This document shows positions 50,011 through 59,833 of a stretch of 64,000 nt of DNA, in pieces (position 1 is the first letter of the stretch; each line of letters begins with the position of its first letter). The DNA comes from Ephemeroptericola cinctiostellae (GTDB lineage: Bacteria > Pseudomonadota > Gammaproteobacteria > Burkholderiales > Burkholderiaceae), in NCBI RefSeq assembly GCF_003339525.1, contig NZ_CP031124.1:2356001-2420000 (forward strand). Reading direction: 5' to 3'. Both the position numbers and the translations under genes were made by a program. The notes beneath the pieces were generated by a model that saw only the letters and a program-made list of their open reading frames with translations, had not been told where the DNA came from and ran no database searches.

Positions 50011-50979
50011 TCAATCATGACTCAATCGAAGCTGCACATGTTGCATCACAGCTTCAACAGATGGCCAACTGGGCTCATGTTTGACATAGCTGACATGATC
50101 GCCCACTGCGCCATATGTTTCAAACTTCGTGCGATTGAGGACGCTGATCGTTTTCACACCCACACCAGCCGCCAGATGCCCAGGTCCAGTATCGTTTGCG
50201 ACAACGCACTTGGCGTATTTTAAAACCGCTGCATATTCAGACAAACTCAGATTTTTCAATGCAGGAATATTGCTGTATTGACTTTGCCATGTTTCTTCTT
50301 CGTTAGGTGCTGGGCAACACACCACAGGCCAGCCTATTTTCACAAGATGATTTGCAAATGAACCAAACTCTGGCCATTTTTTGTCTTGCCCCTCAAAGTT
50401 TCCTGCTGCAAATGGGCACAGAACAATGTATTCCCCTTGGCTCAAACCATGCTCTTTCAAATAATCATGCGCAATCGAATGCTCTACTTCTGGATTGATT
50501 TTAAAGTCTATACTTTTGGGCGCTGGTTGTGTTTCATTAAAAAAGGCATTCCCTAAATCCCAATAGCGCTTATAAATACTGCTCGCCTTGTTCGGCATCT
50601 TCACTTTTTGTTTCAGAAACAAAGCTCGCCCCTCATGCGCATGCGCCAACACATGCAAGCCTGCAAGAAAAGGTTCAAAAACCGATCCAAATGACGTTGG
50701 AAAGACAATGGCATTGATGCCATTAGGCAATTGATTTTCAGCCTGAAGCTGATTTTTAATCGTTAAATACTGCGCACGACGCTCAAAAACTTTGGCAGGT
50801 AATTTGTACGTCTGCCACTCAGGGTATCCACTGAGCAGATCTTTAAGCCAACCTTTACCAACAATATGCAAATGATAGTGCTCGGACAGACGCATCCAAA
50901 CGGGGAGACAGTAAATGGTGTCGCCAATCCAATTGGGTGCACGCAAAATAAGGGCTTGTTTTTTCATATATTTTTTCAT
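50011..50979 (-). CDS. Glycosyltransferase family 9 (heptosyltransferase-like)
   Basis: This 322-residue protein (LILRAPNWIGDTIYCLPVWMRLSEHY) has the N-terminal pattern of WaaF/RfaF-type enzymes, and a C-terminal nucleotide-sugar domain (YIVLCPFAAGNFEGQDKKWPEFGSFANHL...VVANDTGPGHLAAGVGVKTISVLNRT). It probably adds a sugar to LPS core. The start overlaps the AEC transporter stop (ATGA), so the two are co-translated. Confidence 0.85.
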   Translation of the reverse strand: MKKYMKKQALILRAPNWIGDTIYCLPVWMRLSEHYHLHIVGKGWLKDLLSGYPEWQTYKLPAKVFERRAQYLTIKNQLQAENQLPNGINAIVFPTSFGSVFEPFLAGLHVLAHAHEGRALFLKQKVKMPNKASSIYKRYWDLGNAFFNETQPAPKSIDFKINPEVEHSIAHDYLKEHGLSQGEYIVLCPFAAGNFEGQDKKWPEFGSFANHLVKIGWPVVCCPAPNEEETWQSQYSNIPALKNLSLSEYAAVLKYAKCVVANDTGPGHLAAGVGVKTISVLNRTKFETYGAVGDHVSYVKHEPSWPSVEAVMQHVQLRLSHD

Positions 50980-51884
50980 TGAGAATTAAACGCCAACACC
51001 AACCCAATTGGCACAAACACCACCGACAGCACATTACCAATCAACACAATCGCCGCCACTTTGGACGGCTCTTGCTTATAATAATCCGCCATCATAAAAC
51101 ACGACACGGCAGGTGGCAAACTCGCGAACAGATACACTTGCGCCATCTGCCCAGCATTCAAATCCAGCACATTAAAACGCTGCAAACCAACAGCAAACAA
51201 CAAGCTGCCCACAGGGCACAAGACACCACCGAGTATTCCAATCTTAAACTCTTTCCAGTCAATGTCCAACAAACGCACACCCAACGAGAACATCATCAAA
51301 GTGATCGCAGCCTGTGTAAAAAATAAAAATGTTTGCTGCAACACAGGATGCACAGGAATGCGCAACAAAGCAATTGCCAAACTGGCGGCAATCGCCCAAA
51401 TGATGGGGGTATTAAACGGTTTCAAGCTCAAATGTCCGCCAGTTAAAATCAACACCCCAACCGAAAAATACAATAAATTGCACATCACAAACAACACCGC
51501 CGCAGGCGCAAAACCAGCACCTCCAAAAGCCAATATCGCCAAAGGCAAACCCATGTTACCGCAATTGTTATAAATCAACGTCGGCACCAAGGTCTTGACA
51601 TCCACCCCACACAAACGCGCCACCCCATACCCCAGCAACGCCCCACCCGTCACCACCACAAAGCCCGCCATCAACAACGCACCATTCGCGTAAATATCAA
51701 AACCCTTCTGACTCAAGGCGCCCAAAAACATCATCGGAGTAAAAAAATCCATGACCAAAGGATTCAATTCAGCCATTTGAGCACGCGCCTTGATGGGTCG
51801 CAAGCGACCATACACATAACCGCACACAATCACACTGAGCACGGGCAAAACGATGGCAATAATTTTGTAAAACAATTCGGTCAT
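50976..51884 (-). CDS. AEC family transporter
   Basis: This protein of about 302 residues has around ten transmembrane helices. NPLVMDFFTPMMFLGAL, TLIYNNCGNMGLPLAILAFGGAGFAPAAVLFVMCNLLYFSVGV and the VYLFASLPPAVSCFMMADYY...KVAAIVLIGNVLSVV end fit the auxin efflux carrier family. Substrate unknown. I favour the ATG at 51,884, giving a normal start; the longer frame to 51,965 has no ribosome site. Confidence 0.85.
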   Translation of the reverse strand: MTELFYKIIAIVLPVLSVIVCGYVYGRLRPIKARAQMAELNPLVMDFFTPMMFLGALSQKGFDIYANGALLMAGFVVVTGGALLGYGVARLCGVDVKTLVPTLIYNNCGNMGLPLAILAFGGAGFAPAAVLFVMCNLLYFSVGVLILTGGHLSLKPFNTPIIWAIAASLAIALLRIPVHPVLQQTFLFFTQAAITLMMFSLGVRLLDIDWKEFKIGILGGVLCPVGSLLFAVGLQRFNVLDLNAGQMAQVYLFASLPPAVSCFMMADYYKQEPSKVAAIVLIGNVLSVVFVPIGLVLAFNSQ

Positions 51885-52006
51885 AACGTGATCACAGGCA
51901 ATTGATAAAGCCCACCCTTTTAAAAGCAGCAAAAAAACAATCAAATTGTAACACTTGAAGCACACAACGCTTCATCAATAGCGGTTCAGAAAAAGCATCA
52001 AAAAAA

Positions 52007-52059
52007 TACCTTGCATTACAAAGTAGCTGGCGATATACTTTACATACCTTGCATTACAA
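52007..52059 (+). promoter_or_regulatory. padR promoter with two 15-bp direct repeats
   Basis: TACCTTGCATTACAA occurs at 52,007 and 52,045. TTGCAT (52,011-52,016) and TATACT (52,034-52,039) are 17 bp apart, so the first repeat overlaps the -35 and the second the start region. Occupation of both by the PadR protein would block its own promoter. Confidence 0.75.
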
Positions 52060-52077
52060 GGCAAACGAAAGGCAAAT

Positions 52078-52416
52078 ATGAAAACACAACTCAGAAAAGG
52101 CGTACTGGAAATGTGCATCTTAGCAACGCTCAAACAAGCCGACAGCTACACCTACGAGCTTGTGCAACTGCTCAGCACACACATGGCGATCAGTGAAGGA
52201 ACCATTTACCCAATCATGCGCCGCCTGCAAAATGACAATCTGGTCGAAACCTACCTACAAGAATCACAAGCAGGCCCCGCACGAAAATACTACCGCCTCA
52301 CCAAGACGGGTCAGCACCAACTCAAAGACATGCTGTTTCAATGGCAAGAATTTTCAAATGAAGTCAACAGCGTTTTGTCATTGGCTTTAACCACTCAACA
52401 GGAGGACATATCATGA
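52078..52416 (+). CDS. PadR family transcriptional regulator
   Basis: This 112-residue protein has the PadR winged-helix pattern: RKGVLEMCILATLKQADSYTYELVQLL, SEGTIYPIMRRLQNDNLVETYLQE and RKYYRLTKTGQHQL. It overlaps the DUF1700 gene (ATGA); PadR plus DUF1700 is a common two-gene unit. Likely autorepressor. Confidence 0.92.
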   Translation: MKTQLRKGVLEMCILATLKQADSYTYELVQLLSTHMAISEGTIYPIMRRLQNDNLVETYLQESQAGPARKYYRLTKTGQHQLKDMLFQWQEFSNEVNSVLSLALTTQQEDIS

Positions 52417-53225
52417 ACCGCGATGCCTTTTTAGCCGCACTCAAAGCACAGTTGAATCAACTGCCAACCGCTCAACGCGACGACATCATCAGCGACTACG
52501 CACAGTATTTTGACGATGCCATGACTGCAGGCCGTAACGAAACAGATGTCATCGCCCAACTGGGCACCCCGCAACAACTGGCGCGTGAACTTTTTGCACA
52601 GCATCAATTGGACGCATGGGAAGCCCACAAAACGCCCAACAATTTCATTTCTGTGCTGACCTCCAGTTTTCGTTTGGGAGCCATTCGTTTCGGCCTGTCA
52701 TTGCCATTCCTACTGGGCGTCATCGGCAGTGCACTTTTGAGCCTGATCAGCTACATTGTCTTCATCACAGGCATATTGTGGTTGTGCTTAAGCCTCAGCC
52801 AAATATTTTTTAGCTGGCCTGCACCCAATCAGTTCATACTCAACGACAGCGGCATTGGCCCTTGGTTTGTGATGACAGACAGCGACATGAATGCACCCGC
52901 CATTGACATCATGGGTAAAGACAATCAAGCATTTAAAATCGAACATCAACCCGATGGCGGCGTCACCCTGCACGCACGTGACCGCAATGGCGAGCTCACA
53001 CTCATCAAAAATGCCGATGGCTCAATCAAAACACTGGATGTCAAAAAAGGAGAGGAACACTTACAAATCAGCCGTTTGCACACAATCAGCCCATTTGAGC
53101 GTTTATTGCTGTCTCTTGGCATGATTTTGGCCAGTTTTTTCAGCATTCGCTTGGCGAAAAAATGGTGGGTGCGCACATGGGCATGGTGGCGTGCGGAATT
53201 AGACAAGCACATCGTCACACATTAA
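52413..53225 (+). CDS. DUF1700/HAAS-domain membrane protein, PadR partner
   Basis: This 270-residue protein has an N-terminal HAAS-like helical domain (MNRDAFLAALKAQLNQLPTAQRDDIISDYAQYFDDAMTAGRNETDVIAQLGTPQQLARELFA), then TM helices (FGLSLPFLLGVIGSALLSLISYIVFITGILWLCLSL), a periplasmic beta-rich part, and another TM near the end. AGGAGG lies upstream. Probably senses or modulates envelope state; exact role unknown. Confidence 0.8.
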   Translation: MNRDAFLAALKAQLNQLPTAQRDDIISDYAQYFDDAMTAGRNETDVIAQLGTPQQLARELFAQHQLDAWEAHKTPNNFISVLTSSFRLGAIRFGLSLPFLLGVIGSALLSLISYIVFITGILWLCLSLSQIFFSWPAPNQFILNDSGIGPWFVMTDSDMNAPAIDIMGKDNQAFKIEHQPDGGVTLHARDRNGELTLIKNADGSIKTLDVKKGEEHLQISRLHTISPFERLLLSLGMILASFFSIRLAKKWWVRTWAWWRAELDKHIVTH

Positions 53226-53233
53226 TCGACAAA

Positions 53234-53256
53234 AAAATGGCGCATGACGCGCCATT
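53234..53256. terminator. Hairpin after the PadR/DUF1700 operon
   Basis: ATGGCGC / GCGCCAT stem with a 5-base loop, A-run before and T-run after, 9 bases past the stop. Confidence 0.75.
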
Positions 53257-53270
53257 TTCACTCAAAACGT

Positions 53271-53307
53271 GGATGCTCACAAAATCAATGGATGCTCACA
53301 AAATCAA
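53271..53307. repeat. 19-bp tandem duplication
   Basis: GGATGCTCACAAAATCAA(T/A) occurs twice head to tail (53,271 and 53,290) between two convergent genes. Confidence 0.8.
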
Positions 53308-53318
53308 AACACATGACC

Positions 53319-53639
53319 TCACGCCACACCAATCGGCTTCGGCAACCCCAACGTGCCCCCCAAATAGTACATGCACAAAACACCCAGAACCATCGCCAGC
53401 ACACCCAGAAGAATAAAACGACTGGCATACGCCGTTCTCTTGTAATTCATCAAACAAATCACCGCCACCAAAGGCGGCACCAAAATGGATGAAATCAACG
53501 CCACATACTTCCACTTAGAACTGCTTACCAAACTTGGAATGACCACCAAGCCGAACATGTAGCCCAACAATAAAAAAAGACTGCCCACAGCAAAGGCAAT
53601 CGCCATCACGTAAAACAACCATTCATTTTCTAAAATCAT
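53319..53639 (-). CDS. Unknown membrane protein
   Basis: This 106-residue protein has three transmembrane helices ([72 protein letters not shown]). It overlaps the rph stop (ATGA). No family recognised. Confidence 0.7.
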   Translation of the reverse strand: MILENEWLFYVMAIAFAVGSLFLLLGYMFGLVVIPSLVSSSKWKYVALISSILVPPLVAVICLMNYKRTAYASRFILLGVLAMVLGVLCMYYLGGTLGLPKPIGVA

Positions 53640-54358
53640 GCCGTCAACGCCAGTTTCTGAGCCTCAACCAACTCACCAATGCCTTTTTGCGCCAAAGCCA
53701 ACAATGCGGTCAAATCCGTGCCGCTGAATGGTGCACCTTCTGCTGTACCTTGAATTTCAACAAAACCACCCGCGCCCGTCATCACCACATTCATATCGGT
53801 ATCACAACCCGAATCCTCGTTGTAATCCAAATCCAACATCGGCACACCGTTGACCACGCCGACCGAAATCGCCGCAATCGCCTCGCGAATCGGGCTCTGC
53901 GCAATTTTCCCTTCACGCACCAACCACGCCACCGCATCGGATACCGCGACATACGCACCCGTGATGCTCGCCGTGCGCGTGCCGCCATCCGCTTGAATCA
54001 CATCACAATCAACATGAATCGTGTACTCGCCCAATGCTTTCAAATCAACCACCGCACGCAAAGCACGACCAATCAAACGTTGAATCTCTTGCGTCCGTCC
54101 GGTCTGCTTGCCACGCGCCGCCTCACGGTCGCTGCGTGTGTGTGTCGCGCGCGGCAACATGCCATATTCCGCCGTCACCCAACCCTCACCACTGCCTTTT
54201 TTGTGCGGCGGCACTTTGGCCAACACACTCGCGGTGCACAACACTTTGGTTTCACCAAATGAAATCAAAACAGAACCTTCCGCATGCTTTGTATAGCCGC
54301 GCTCAATCGTCACATCACGCAATTGGTCGGGCGCACGCCCCTGTCCTCGGTGTATCAT
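53636..54358 (-). CDS. rph: Ribonuclease PH
   Basis: This 240-residue phosphorolytic exoribonuclease trims tRNA 3' ends. [90 protein letters not shown] and [21 protein letters not shown] are all family hallmarks. Divergent from yicC, as in many Gammaproteobacteria and Betaproteobacteria. Confidence 0.97.
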   Translation of the reverse strand: MIHRGQGRAPDQLRDVTIERGYTKHAEGSVLISFGETKVLCTASVLAKVPPHKKGSGEGWVTAEYGMLPRATHTRSDREAARGKQTGRTQEIQRLIGRALRAVVDLKALGEYTIHVDCDVIQADGGTRTASITGAYVAVSDAVAWLVREGKIAQSPIREAIAAISVGVVNGVPMLDLDYNEDSGCDTDMNVVMTGAGGFVEIQGTAEGAPFSGTDLTALLALAQKGIGELVEAQKLALTA

Positions 54359-54448
54359 ATAACCTCATCAAAAATTTAAAGCACGAAACACATGTACTTC
54401 TAAAGCACGTTTCCACTTTTTCATATATTCCAAAGAAAAACATTATAC

Positions 54449-55396
54449 ATGAGCCACCCCACCGATTTAAACGTTTACAGCATGACTGGCTTTGGCAATG
54501 CCGAAATCAACAGCAGCGCGTGCAAACTGACCCTGCAACTCAAAAGCGTCAACAGCCGTTACTTGGACTTGTCATTCAAAACACCAGAAGAACTGAGCTC
54601 CCACGAAGGCCTGATTCGCGACGCCATTTTTGCCCGCATCAAACGCGGTAAAATTGAATGTAAAATTGGCTGGCAAAATACAAGCACCCTCACAGACACA
54701 CACACCACCATCCATGCTGAAACCCTGCAACAGGTGCTCGACTTGCAGCAGCAAATTCTCAATCACAGCGCAACCGCGCAACCGATGACCGTCCACACCC
54801 TGCTCAACTGGCCAGGCGTACTGCCCAGTAGCAGTGGCGCACCCTCCGCCCTCACACAAGTGCAAGCAACCGAAATCGATGCCCTGATTAACGATGCCAT
54901 CACCGCGTTTCTTGCCAGCCGTGCAGGTGAAGGCGCACATTTGGCGCAAACACTGAACGACCGCCTCAACGCCATCGCAACGATTGTTGACAGCCTGCGC
55001 ATCCAGCTCCCTGAATTGCTCGCTCACCAAGAAGCCCGACTCGCCGAACGCCTACTCAAAGCCGTCGATGCCGCCAAAGGCGATGTCGCCATCGCCACCA
55101 GCGCAATCCCCACTGAAGAGCTCATTGAACGCATTCGCCAAGAAGCCAGCCTGACCGCCATCCGCATCGACGTCGCCGAAGAACTCGATCGACTCGACGG
55201 TCACATCGCCAACGCCCGTAAAACACTCAAAAACGGCGGCAGCATCGGTAAAAAGCTTGACTTCCTCATGCAAGAATTCAACCGCGAAGCCAATACATTG
55301 GGCTCAAAATCGGCCAGCCTGCTGCAAACCCAAGCCTCAATGGACTTGAAACTCATCATTGAACAAATGCGCGAGCAAGTACAGAATATCGAATAA
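54449..55396 (+). CDS. yicC: YicC family endoribonuclease-like protein
   Basis: This 315-residue protein has MTGFGNAEI near the start, SVNSRYLDLSFKTPEEL, IRDAIFARIKRGKIECKI, and the C-terminal DUF1732 block VAEELDRLDGHIANARKTLKNGGSIGKKLDFLMQEFNREANTLGSKS. YicC proteins are RNA endonucleases affecting sRNA decay. An ATG at 54,482 would give the more usual N-terminus; no strong ribosome site favours either. Confidence 0.94.
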   Translation: MSHPTDLNVYSMTGFGNAEINSSACKLTLQLKSVNSRYLDLSFKTPEELSSHEGLIRDAIFARIKRGKIECKIGWQNTSTLTDTHTTIHAETLQQVLDLQQQILNHSATAQPMTVHTLLNWPGVLPSSSGAPSALTQVQATEIDALINDAITAFLASRAGEGAHLAQTLNDRLNAIATIVDSLRIQLPELLAHQEARLAERLLKAVDAAKGDVAIATSAIPTEELIERIRQEASLTAIRIDVAEELDRLDGHIANARKTLKNGGSIGKKLDFLMQEFNREANTLGSKSASLLQTQASMDLKLIIEQMREQVQNIE

Positions 55397-55407
55397 ATGG
55401 CAACACA

Positions 55408-55617
55408 ATGGACAGCATGATTAACTGGCTTCTTTCTGTGCTGGCCGAACTTGTTTTTTACAACACGGGCGCACTGGCGTTGCGCCTGCTGAGTTTTGGT
55501 CAAATTAAACTGGATTATTCAAAGCTGTCCATCTCTCAATCAAACTTCGTTGCCCTGTTTGGTTTGATCATCTGGATCGGACTTGTTTTAATGATTGTTG
55601 CTGTATTTTTTCAGTAA
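55408..55617 (+). CDS. Small membrane protein, unknown
   Basis: This 69-residue protein has two hydrophobic helices ([27 protein letters not shown] and [22 protein letters not shown]). Lies 11 bases after yicC and before gmk on the same strand. No family recognised; two helices and normal codon use make it credible. Confidence 0.55.
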   Translation: MDSMINWLLSVLAELVFYNTGALALRLLSFGQIKLDYSKLSISQSNFVALFGLIIWIGLVLMIVAVFFQ

Positions 55618-55673
55618 AAACGACATCACCCTTATTTCTTACTAACACCTTTAATCGCGCACAGGACTGCACC

Positions 55674-56315
55674 ATGCCCGTCAATAAACCCCATCTCCCA
55701 GGTACATTATTCGTCGTCGCCGCACCGAGCGGCGCAGGCAAATCCACTTTGGTTAACGCTTTGCTGTCCAAGGAAGACAACATCCAACTGTCTGTGTCCT
55801 ACACCACGCGCGCACCTCGCGTGGGCGAAATCGATGGACAATCGTATCATTTCACCACAGTCGAGGACTTCTTGGAACGCCAAACCAAGGATGAGTTCAT
55901 CGAATCCGCTGAGGTTCATGGCAATTACTACGGCACGTCGAAAGCGTGGATCAATCAAGCACTTGCCAGTGGGCGCGATGTGTTGCTGGAAATTGATTGG
56001 CAAGGTGCGCAACAGGTGCGCGCACATTTCCCACACATGGTTGGCATTTTCATTTTGCCGCCCTCACTGATGGCACTGCAAGAGCGTTTACACAAGCGCG
56101 GTACAGACACTGAGGACGTGATTACCCGTCGCTTGCTTGCTGCGGGTGGCGAAATGGCGCACGCACCTGAGTTTGAATATGTTATCATTAACGAAAATTT
56201 GGACAGTGCATTGCGCAATTTGATGCACATTGTCGCTGCGGCGCGTTTACGCTTTAATCAGCAATTTTCGCGCCAGCCCAATTTATTTTATGATTTAGGC
56301 ATTCACGCCAAATAA
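55674..56315 (+). CDS. gmk: Guanylate kinase
   Basis: This 213-residue enzyme phosphorylates GMP to GDP. P-loop [13 protein letters not shown], then [46 protein letters not shown] and [13 protein letters not shown]. Immediately upstream of rpoZ and spoT, the normal order for this group. Confidence 0.97.
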   Translation: MPVNKPHLPGTLFVVAAPSGAGKSTLVNALLSKEDNIQLSVSYTTRAPRVGEIDGQSYHFTTVEDFLERQTKDEFIESAEVHGNYYGTSKAWINQALASGRDVLLEIDWQGAQQVRAHFPHMVGIFILPPSLMALQERLHKRGTDTEDVITRRLLAAGGEMAHAPEFEYVIINENLDSALRNLMHIVAAARLRFNQQFSRQPNLFYDLGIHAK

Positions 56316-56329
56316 TTGAAGGAAAATCC

Positions 56330-56539
56330 ATGGCTCGCATCACCGTTGAAGATTGCTTAAAGCAAATCCCGAACCGTTTTGAAATGACTTTGTCAGCAAC
56401 CTACCGCGCACGTCAATTGGCGCAAGGCCACACCCCAAAAGTATTGGGTACGGCCAACGACAAGCCGACTGTGATTGCTTTAAAAGAAATCGCTGAAGGC
56501 GTCGTCGGTATTGAAATGCTTCTGAAAGTACCGAACTAA
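56330..56539 (+). CDS. rpoZ: RNA polymerase omega subunit
   Basis: This 69-residue protein ([36 protein letters not shown]...[18 protein letters not shown]) is a clear omega subunit. It assists RNA polymerase assembly and ppGpp binding, fitting its neighbour spoT. AAGGAAAATCC precedes the ATG. Confidence 0.97.
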   Translation: MARITVEDCLKQIPNRFEMTLSATYRARQLAQGHTPKVLGTANDKPTVIALKEIAEGVVGIEMLLKVPN

Positions 56540-56561
56540 CTAAGCGTCGGCTCACCACCGT

Positions 56562-56594
56562 AAAAGCCATTGCCTCAGCACAATGGCTTTTTTT
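56562..56594 (+). terminator. Intrinsic terminator after rpoZ
   Basis: AAAAGCCATTG / CAATGGCTTTT stem with an 8-base loop and T-run, 23 bases after the stop; spoT therefore probably has its own promoter in the 187 bases that follow. Confidence 0.9.
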
Positions 56595-56781
56595 AACGCT
56601 AAAATTTGCTGATTCATCAATGCATCGTATCCAGCGGGTTCCAATCGAATGTCTGGTGATGGTTATAGACACTTCTAAAAACGTTTGTGCTCACTCATAT
56701 TGCAGTGCACATTGTTTTTGCAACAATGTATTTTAAACTGAACGTTCTTTCTTTTTTAAAACCTTACAAGTGATTTAATCA

Positions 56782-59052
56782 ATGCCCAAACGCCCTCCTT
56801 CGCCACCACACACGCCAGACACCTTTGCGGCGAGCACCATCATGGCAAGCTCAATGGCGCACAAGCAACACCATGCAGATTTAATCAAAGTGGGTTTAGA
56901 AAACCTATTCACTCAGTTATCGACTTACTTGTCAGAGGCCGACTGCGCGCGCGTGCGCGCTGCATTTCTAGTGGCCGATGCCGCCCACCTCGGCCAGTAT
57001 CGACAAACAGGTGAACCGTACATCACACACCCCGTTGCAGTGGCGACTTTGTGCGCCACATGGAAACTGGACACCCAATCCATCATGGCCGCTTTGCTGC
57101 ACGATGTATTGGAAGACACCGGCACCGATAAAATCACTTTGGCGCATGAATTTGGCGCACCCGTCGCCAATCTGGTGGATGGTTTATCCAAACTTGACAA
57201 ACTGCATTTTGACAGCAAAGAAACTCAACAGGCCGAAAGCTTCCGTAAAATGCTGCTGGCGATGGCAGATGATGTGCGGGTGATTTTAGTGAAATTGGCT
57301 GATCGCCTACACAATTTGTCGACCATGGAAACATTGCAATGGGCCAAGCGCCGTCGCATTGCACAAGAGACCCTTGACATTTATGCACCGATTGCACACC
57401 GTTTGGGTTTGGACGGCATTTATCGACAATTACAAGATTTATGCTTTCAACAAATTCACCCCATGCGTGCGGCTGTGATTGAAAAGGCGCTCAAACGCCG
57501 ACGCCAACAAAAGCGCGAATTGTTCACCAAAATCGTCGACCAAGTCCAGGACGCTTTTGCCCAGTCCAATCTGGATGCAGACCTGTCTGGCCGTGAAAAA
57601 AATCTCGCCAGCATTTATCATAAAATGAAGTCTAAAAAACTGAGTTTATCCAAAGTCTTGGATGTGTATGCGTTCCGCATCATCGTACCGATGCGCAACG
57701 ACTGCTACCTCGCACTGGGAATTTTGCATGGTTTATTTAACTTCGTGCCGGGTCGCTTTAAAGATTACATTTCTCTCACCAAGAAAAACGGTTATCAGTC
57801 ACTGCACACCACCGTGCTTGGTCCTTATGGCACGCCCGTCGAATTTCAAATTCGCACATATGACATGCATCGAATCGCAGAGTCAGGCATTGCCACGCAT
57901 TGGCTGTACAAAGACAATGACGTGAGCTTCTCTGAAGTGCAAAAACAATCACACACGACATTGCAATCGTTGTTTCATATTCAACAAAAAACCAATGATT
58001 CCATTGAATTTCTTGAGCACATTAAAGTGGACTTATCGCCCGATGCAATTTATGTGTTTACGCCAAAATCTCGCATTTTGACCCTGCCACGTCACGCGAC
58101 CGTACTTGACTTCGCTTATAGCATTCACACCGATGTCGGCTCACACGCGGTTTCAGGCCGCATCAATGGTGTGGAAGCAGGTCTATCAACAGAGCTGCGT
58201 AACGGAGATCGAATTGAAATCATCACCAACCCCACCGCCGCCCCTCATCCTTCATGGCTGAAATGGGTCAAAACAGGCAAAGCCCGATCAGAGTTACGCC
58301 ATTATTTAAAATCTCAACGCGTCTCCGAATCCGCGCATTTGGGCGAACAACTGTTCCGCCAAGCTTTAGACACCATTCACCTGCCATACCCAGATGAAGC
58401 TGAAAAGGACATTTGGGACAAACTGCTCGCAGACTCAGGCTGTAAAACCAAAGAAGAGTTATTTTCTGAAATAGGGCTGGGCATTCGTCCAGCCAACATC
58501 ACCGCTCAACGCTTGTTGATGGTGATGCCCAACAATGCATCAAACATCGTTCGCACATCAGAACAATCGCTGGTCAGCACAGGCATAGAACGTTTGGTCA
58601 TTCGAGGCGATGAAGCCAATACCATCACCTTATCAAAATGCTGCCATCCCATCCGAGGAGACGCCATCATCGGTCACCTCATGCGCCGACAAGGCTTGGT
58701 GGTGCACACCGCTGACTGCCCGAACGCTCGCTCACAACGTGCGCAAGACAACCTGCGTTGGATCTCGCTTGAATGGGACTTACAAGCCGAATTGGCCGAC
58801 CCATTCCCCGTTGCATTGCAAATCATCGCAGGTGATGAGCGCGGTTTATTGGCAAAAGTGGCCAGTAAAATCAGTGAAGCAGGTGCCAACATCGAAGTGG
58901 TTCACTCTCAAGTATTGCACAACCATGTACACGTCGACATCGTCATCGATGTCACCGATCGTGTGCATTTGGCACAAGTCTTTAAGAACCTGCGCACCTT
59001 GACACGCGTTGAAAAAATTGCGCGCCGATTTGGACATAAAGCAAAACGCTGA
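56782..59052 (+). CDS. spoT: Bifunctional (p)ppGpp synthetase/hydrolase
   Basis: This 756-residue Rel/SpoT protein has an HD hydrolase domain with MAALLHDVLEDT and VKLADRLHNL, a synthetase domain with VPGRFKDYISLTKKNGYQSLHTTVLGP and EFQIRT, a TGS domain (DAIYVFTPKSRILTLPRHATVLDFAYSIHTDVG), a Cys-containing region (LSKCCHPIRGDAIIGHL) and a C-terminal ACT domain. Both active sites look intact. The extended first ~25 residues are proline-rich; a later ATG (56,842 or 56,857) may be the true start. Confidence 0.96.
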   Translation: MPKRPPSPPHTPDTFAASTIMASSMAHKQHHADLIKVGLENLFTQLSTYLSEADCARVRAAFLVADAAHLGQYRQTGEPYITHPVAVATLCATWKLDTQSIMAALLHDVLEDTGTDKITLAHEFGAPVANLVDGLSKLDKLHFDSKETQQAESFRKMLLAMADDVRVILVKLADRLHNLSTMETLQWAKRRRIAQETLDIYAPIAHRLGLDGIYRQLQDLCFQQIHPMRAAVIEKALKRRRQQKRELFTKIVDQVQDAFAQSNLDADLSGREKNLASIYHKMKSKKLSLSKVLDVYAFRIIVPMRNDCYLALGILHGLFNFVPGRFKDYISLTKKNGYQSLHTTVLGPYGTPVEFQIRTYDMHRIAESGIATHWLYKDNDVSFSEVQKQSHTTLQSLFHIQQKTNDSIEFLEHIKVDLSPDAIYVFTPKSRILTLPRHATVLDFAYSIHTDVGSHAVSGRINGVEAGLSTELRNGDRIEIITNPTAAPHPSWLKWVKTGKARSELRHYLKSQRVSESAHLGEQLFRQALDTIHLPYPDEAEKDIWDKLLADSGCKTKEELFSEIGLGIRPANITAQRLLMVMPNNASNIVRTSEQSLVSTGIERLVIRGDEANTITLSKCCHPIRGDAIIGHLMRRQGLVVHTADCPNARSQRAQDNLRWISLEWDLQAELADPFPVALQIIAGDERGLLAKVASKISEAGANIEVVHSQVLHNHVHVDIVIDVTDRVHLAQVFKNLRTLTRVEKIARRFGHKAKR

Positions 59053-59106
59053 TGCATGACGAATCAACCCGCATCACATGTGTTTATGGCATATAATCAA
59101 AAAATT

Positions 59107-59135
59107 AAAAGCGACTGCAATGCAGTCGCTTTTTA
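59107..59135 (+). terminator. Intrinsic terminator after spoT
   Basis: AAAAGCGACTGCA / TGCAGTCGCTTTTT stem, 55 bases after the spoT stop. The rest of 59,053-59,334 holds no gene. Confidence 0.9.
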
Positions 59136-59334
59136 AAAAAATTTATAATGTCCGTCATCAATCGCCCGCCATGCTGTGCGTGGCTCATGTGATTTTCTTA
59201 TGTTTTATGCGGTTTCAATCTCAATGACTGTGTTTAATATTTTTAATACTGTGTCTATTATCCACTCAAACCATTTCTCTTAAACAATCGCAAAATGGGG
59301 TTCTACTTTGTGATTAACCTTGCGGAACATGTAT

Positions 59335-59697
59335 ATGTCAACCATCGCTTACGTATTTATTGCATTCATTGCTTGTTTACATCTGTACATTCTTGTTTTA
59401 GAAATGTTTTGGTGGAACACCCCCAAAGGGCAGAAGGCATTCAAACTCACACCTGAATTCACAGCTCAAACCACAGCACTGGCGGCCAATCAAGGCCTAT
59501 ACAATGGTTTTCTGGCCGCAGGACTGTTTTGGTCTTTGTTGCACCCAAACCCCGCATTTGCCAAACAAATTGCGTTGTTTTTCTTATGCTGTGTCGCCAT
59601 CGCAGGTGTTTACGGGGCGCTGACAGCCGCAAAAAAAATCCTTTATATTCAAACAGTTCCTGCCGTTCTTGGAATTTCAGCCGTTCTTTTGAGCTAA
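59335..59697 (+). CDS. DUF1304 family membrane protein
   Basis: This 120-residue protein has four transmembrane helices with the DUF1304 pattern: ACLHLYILVLEMFWWNTPKGQKAFKL, TTALAANQGLYNGFLAAGLFWSLL and CCVAIAGVYGALTAAKKILYIQTVPAVLGI. Start at 59,335 gives the usual N-terminus (MSTIAYVFIAFIA). Function is unknown. Confidence 0.88.
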   Translation: MSTIAYVFIAFIACLHLYILVLEMFWWNTPKGQKAFKLTPEFTAQTTALAANQGLYNGFLAAGLFWSLLHPNPAFAKQIALFFLCCVAIAGVYGALTAAKKILYIQTVPAVLGISAVLLS

Positions 59698-59833
59698 AAA
59701 TGCGCAAAACCGTATTTTTATGTGCATTGGTGCGATAAAAACGGCATAATAAGCCATCCTTTTATGACAATAGAATGACTAAATCCGTAGATTTCTCATA
59801 CACCTGATTCAATTAAGACCCGATTGGAAAACT

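Noticed and set aside
53687..54262. 191-residue plus-strand frame opposite rph
   Set aside because: His/Arg/Thr-rich antisense frame; rph is unmistakable on the other strand.
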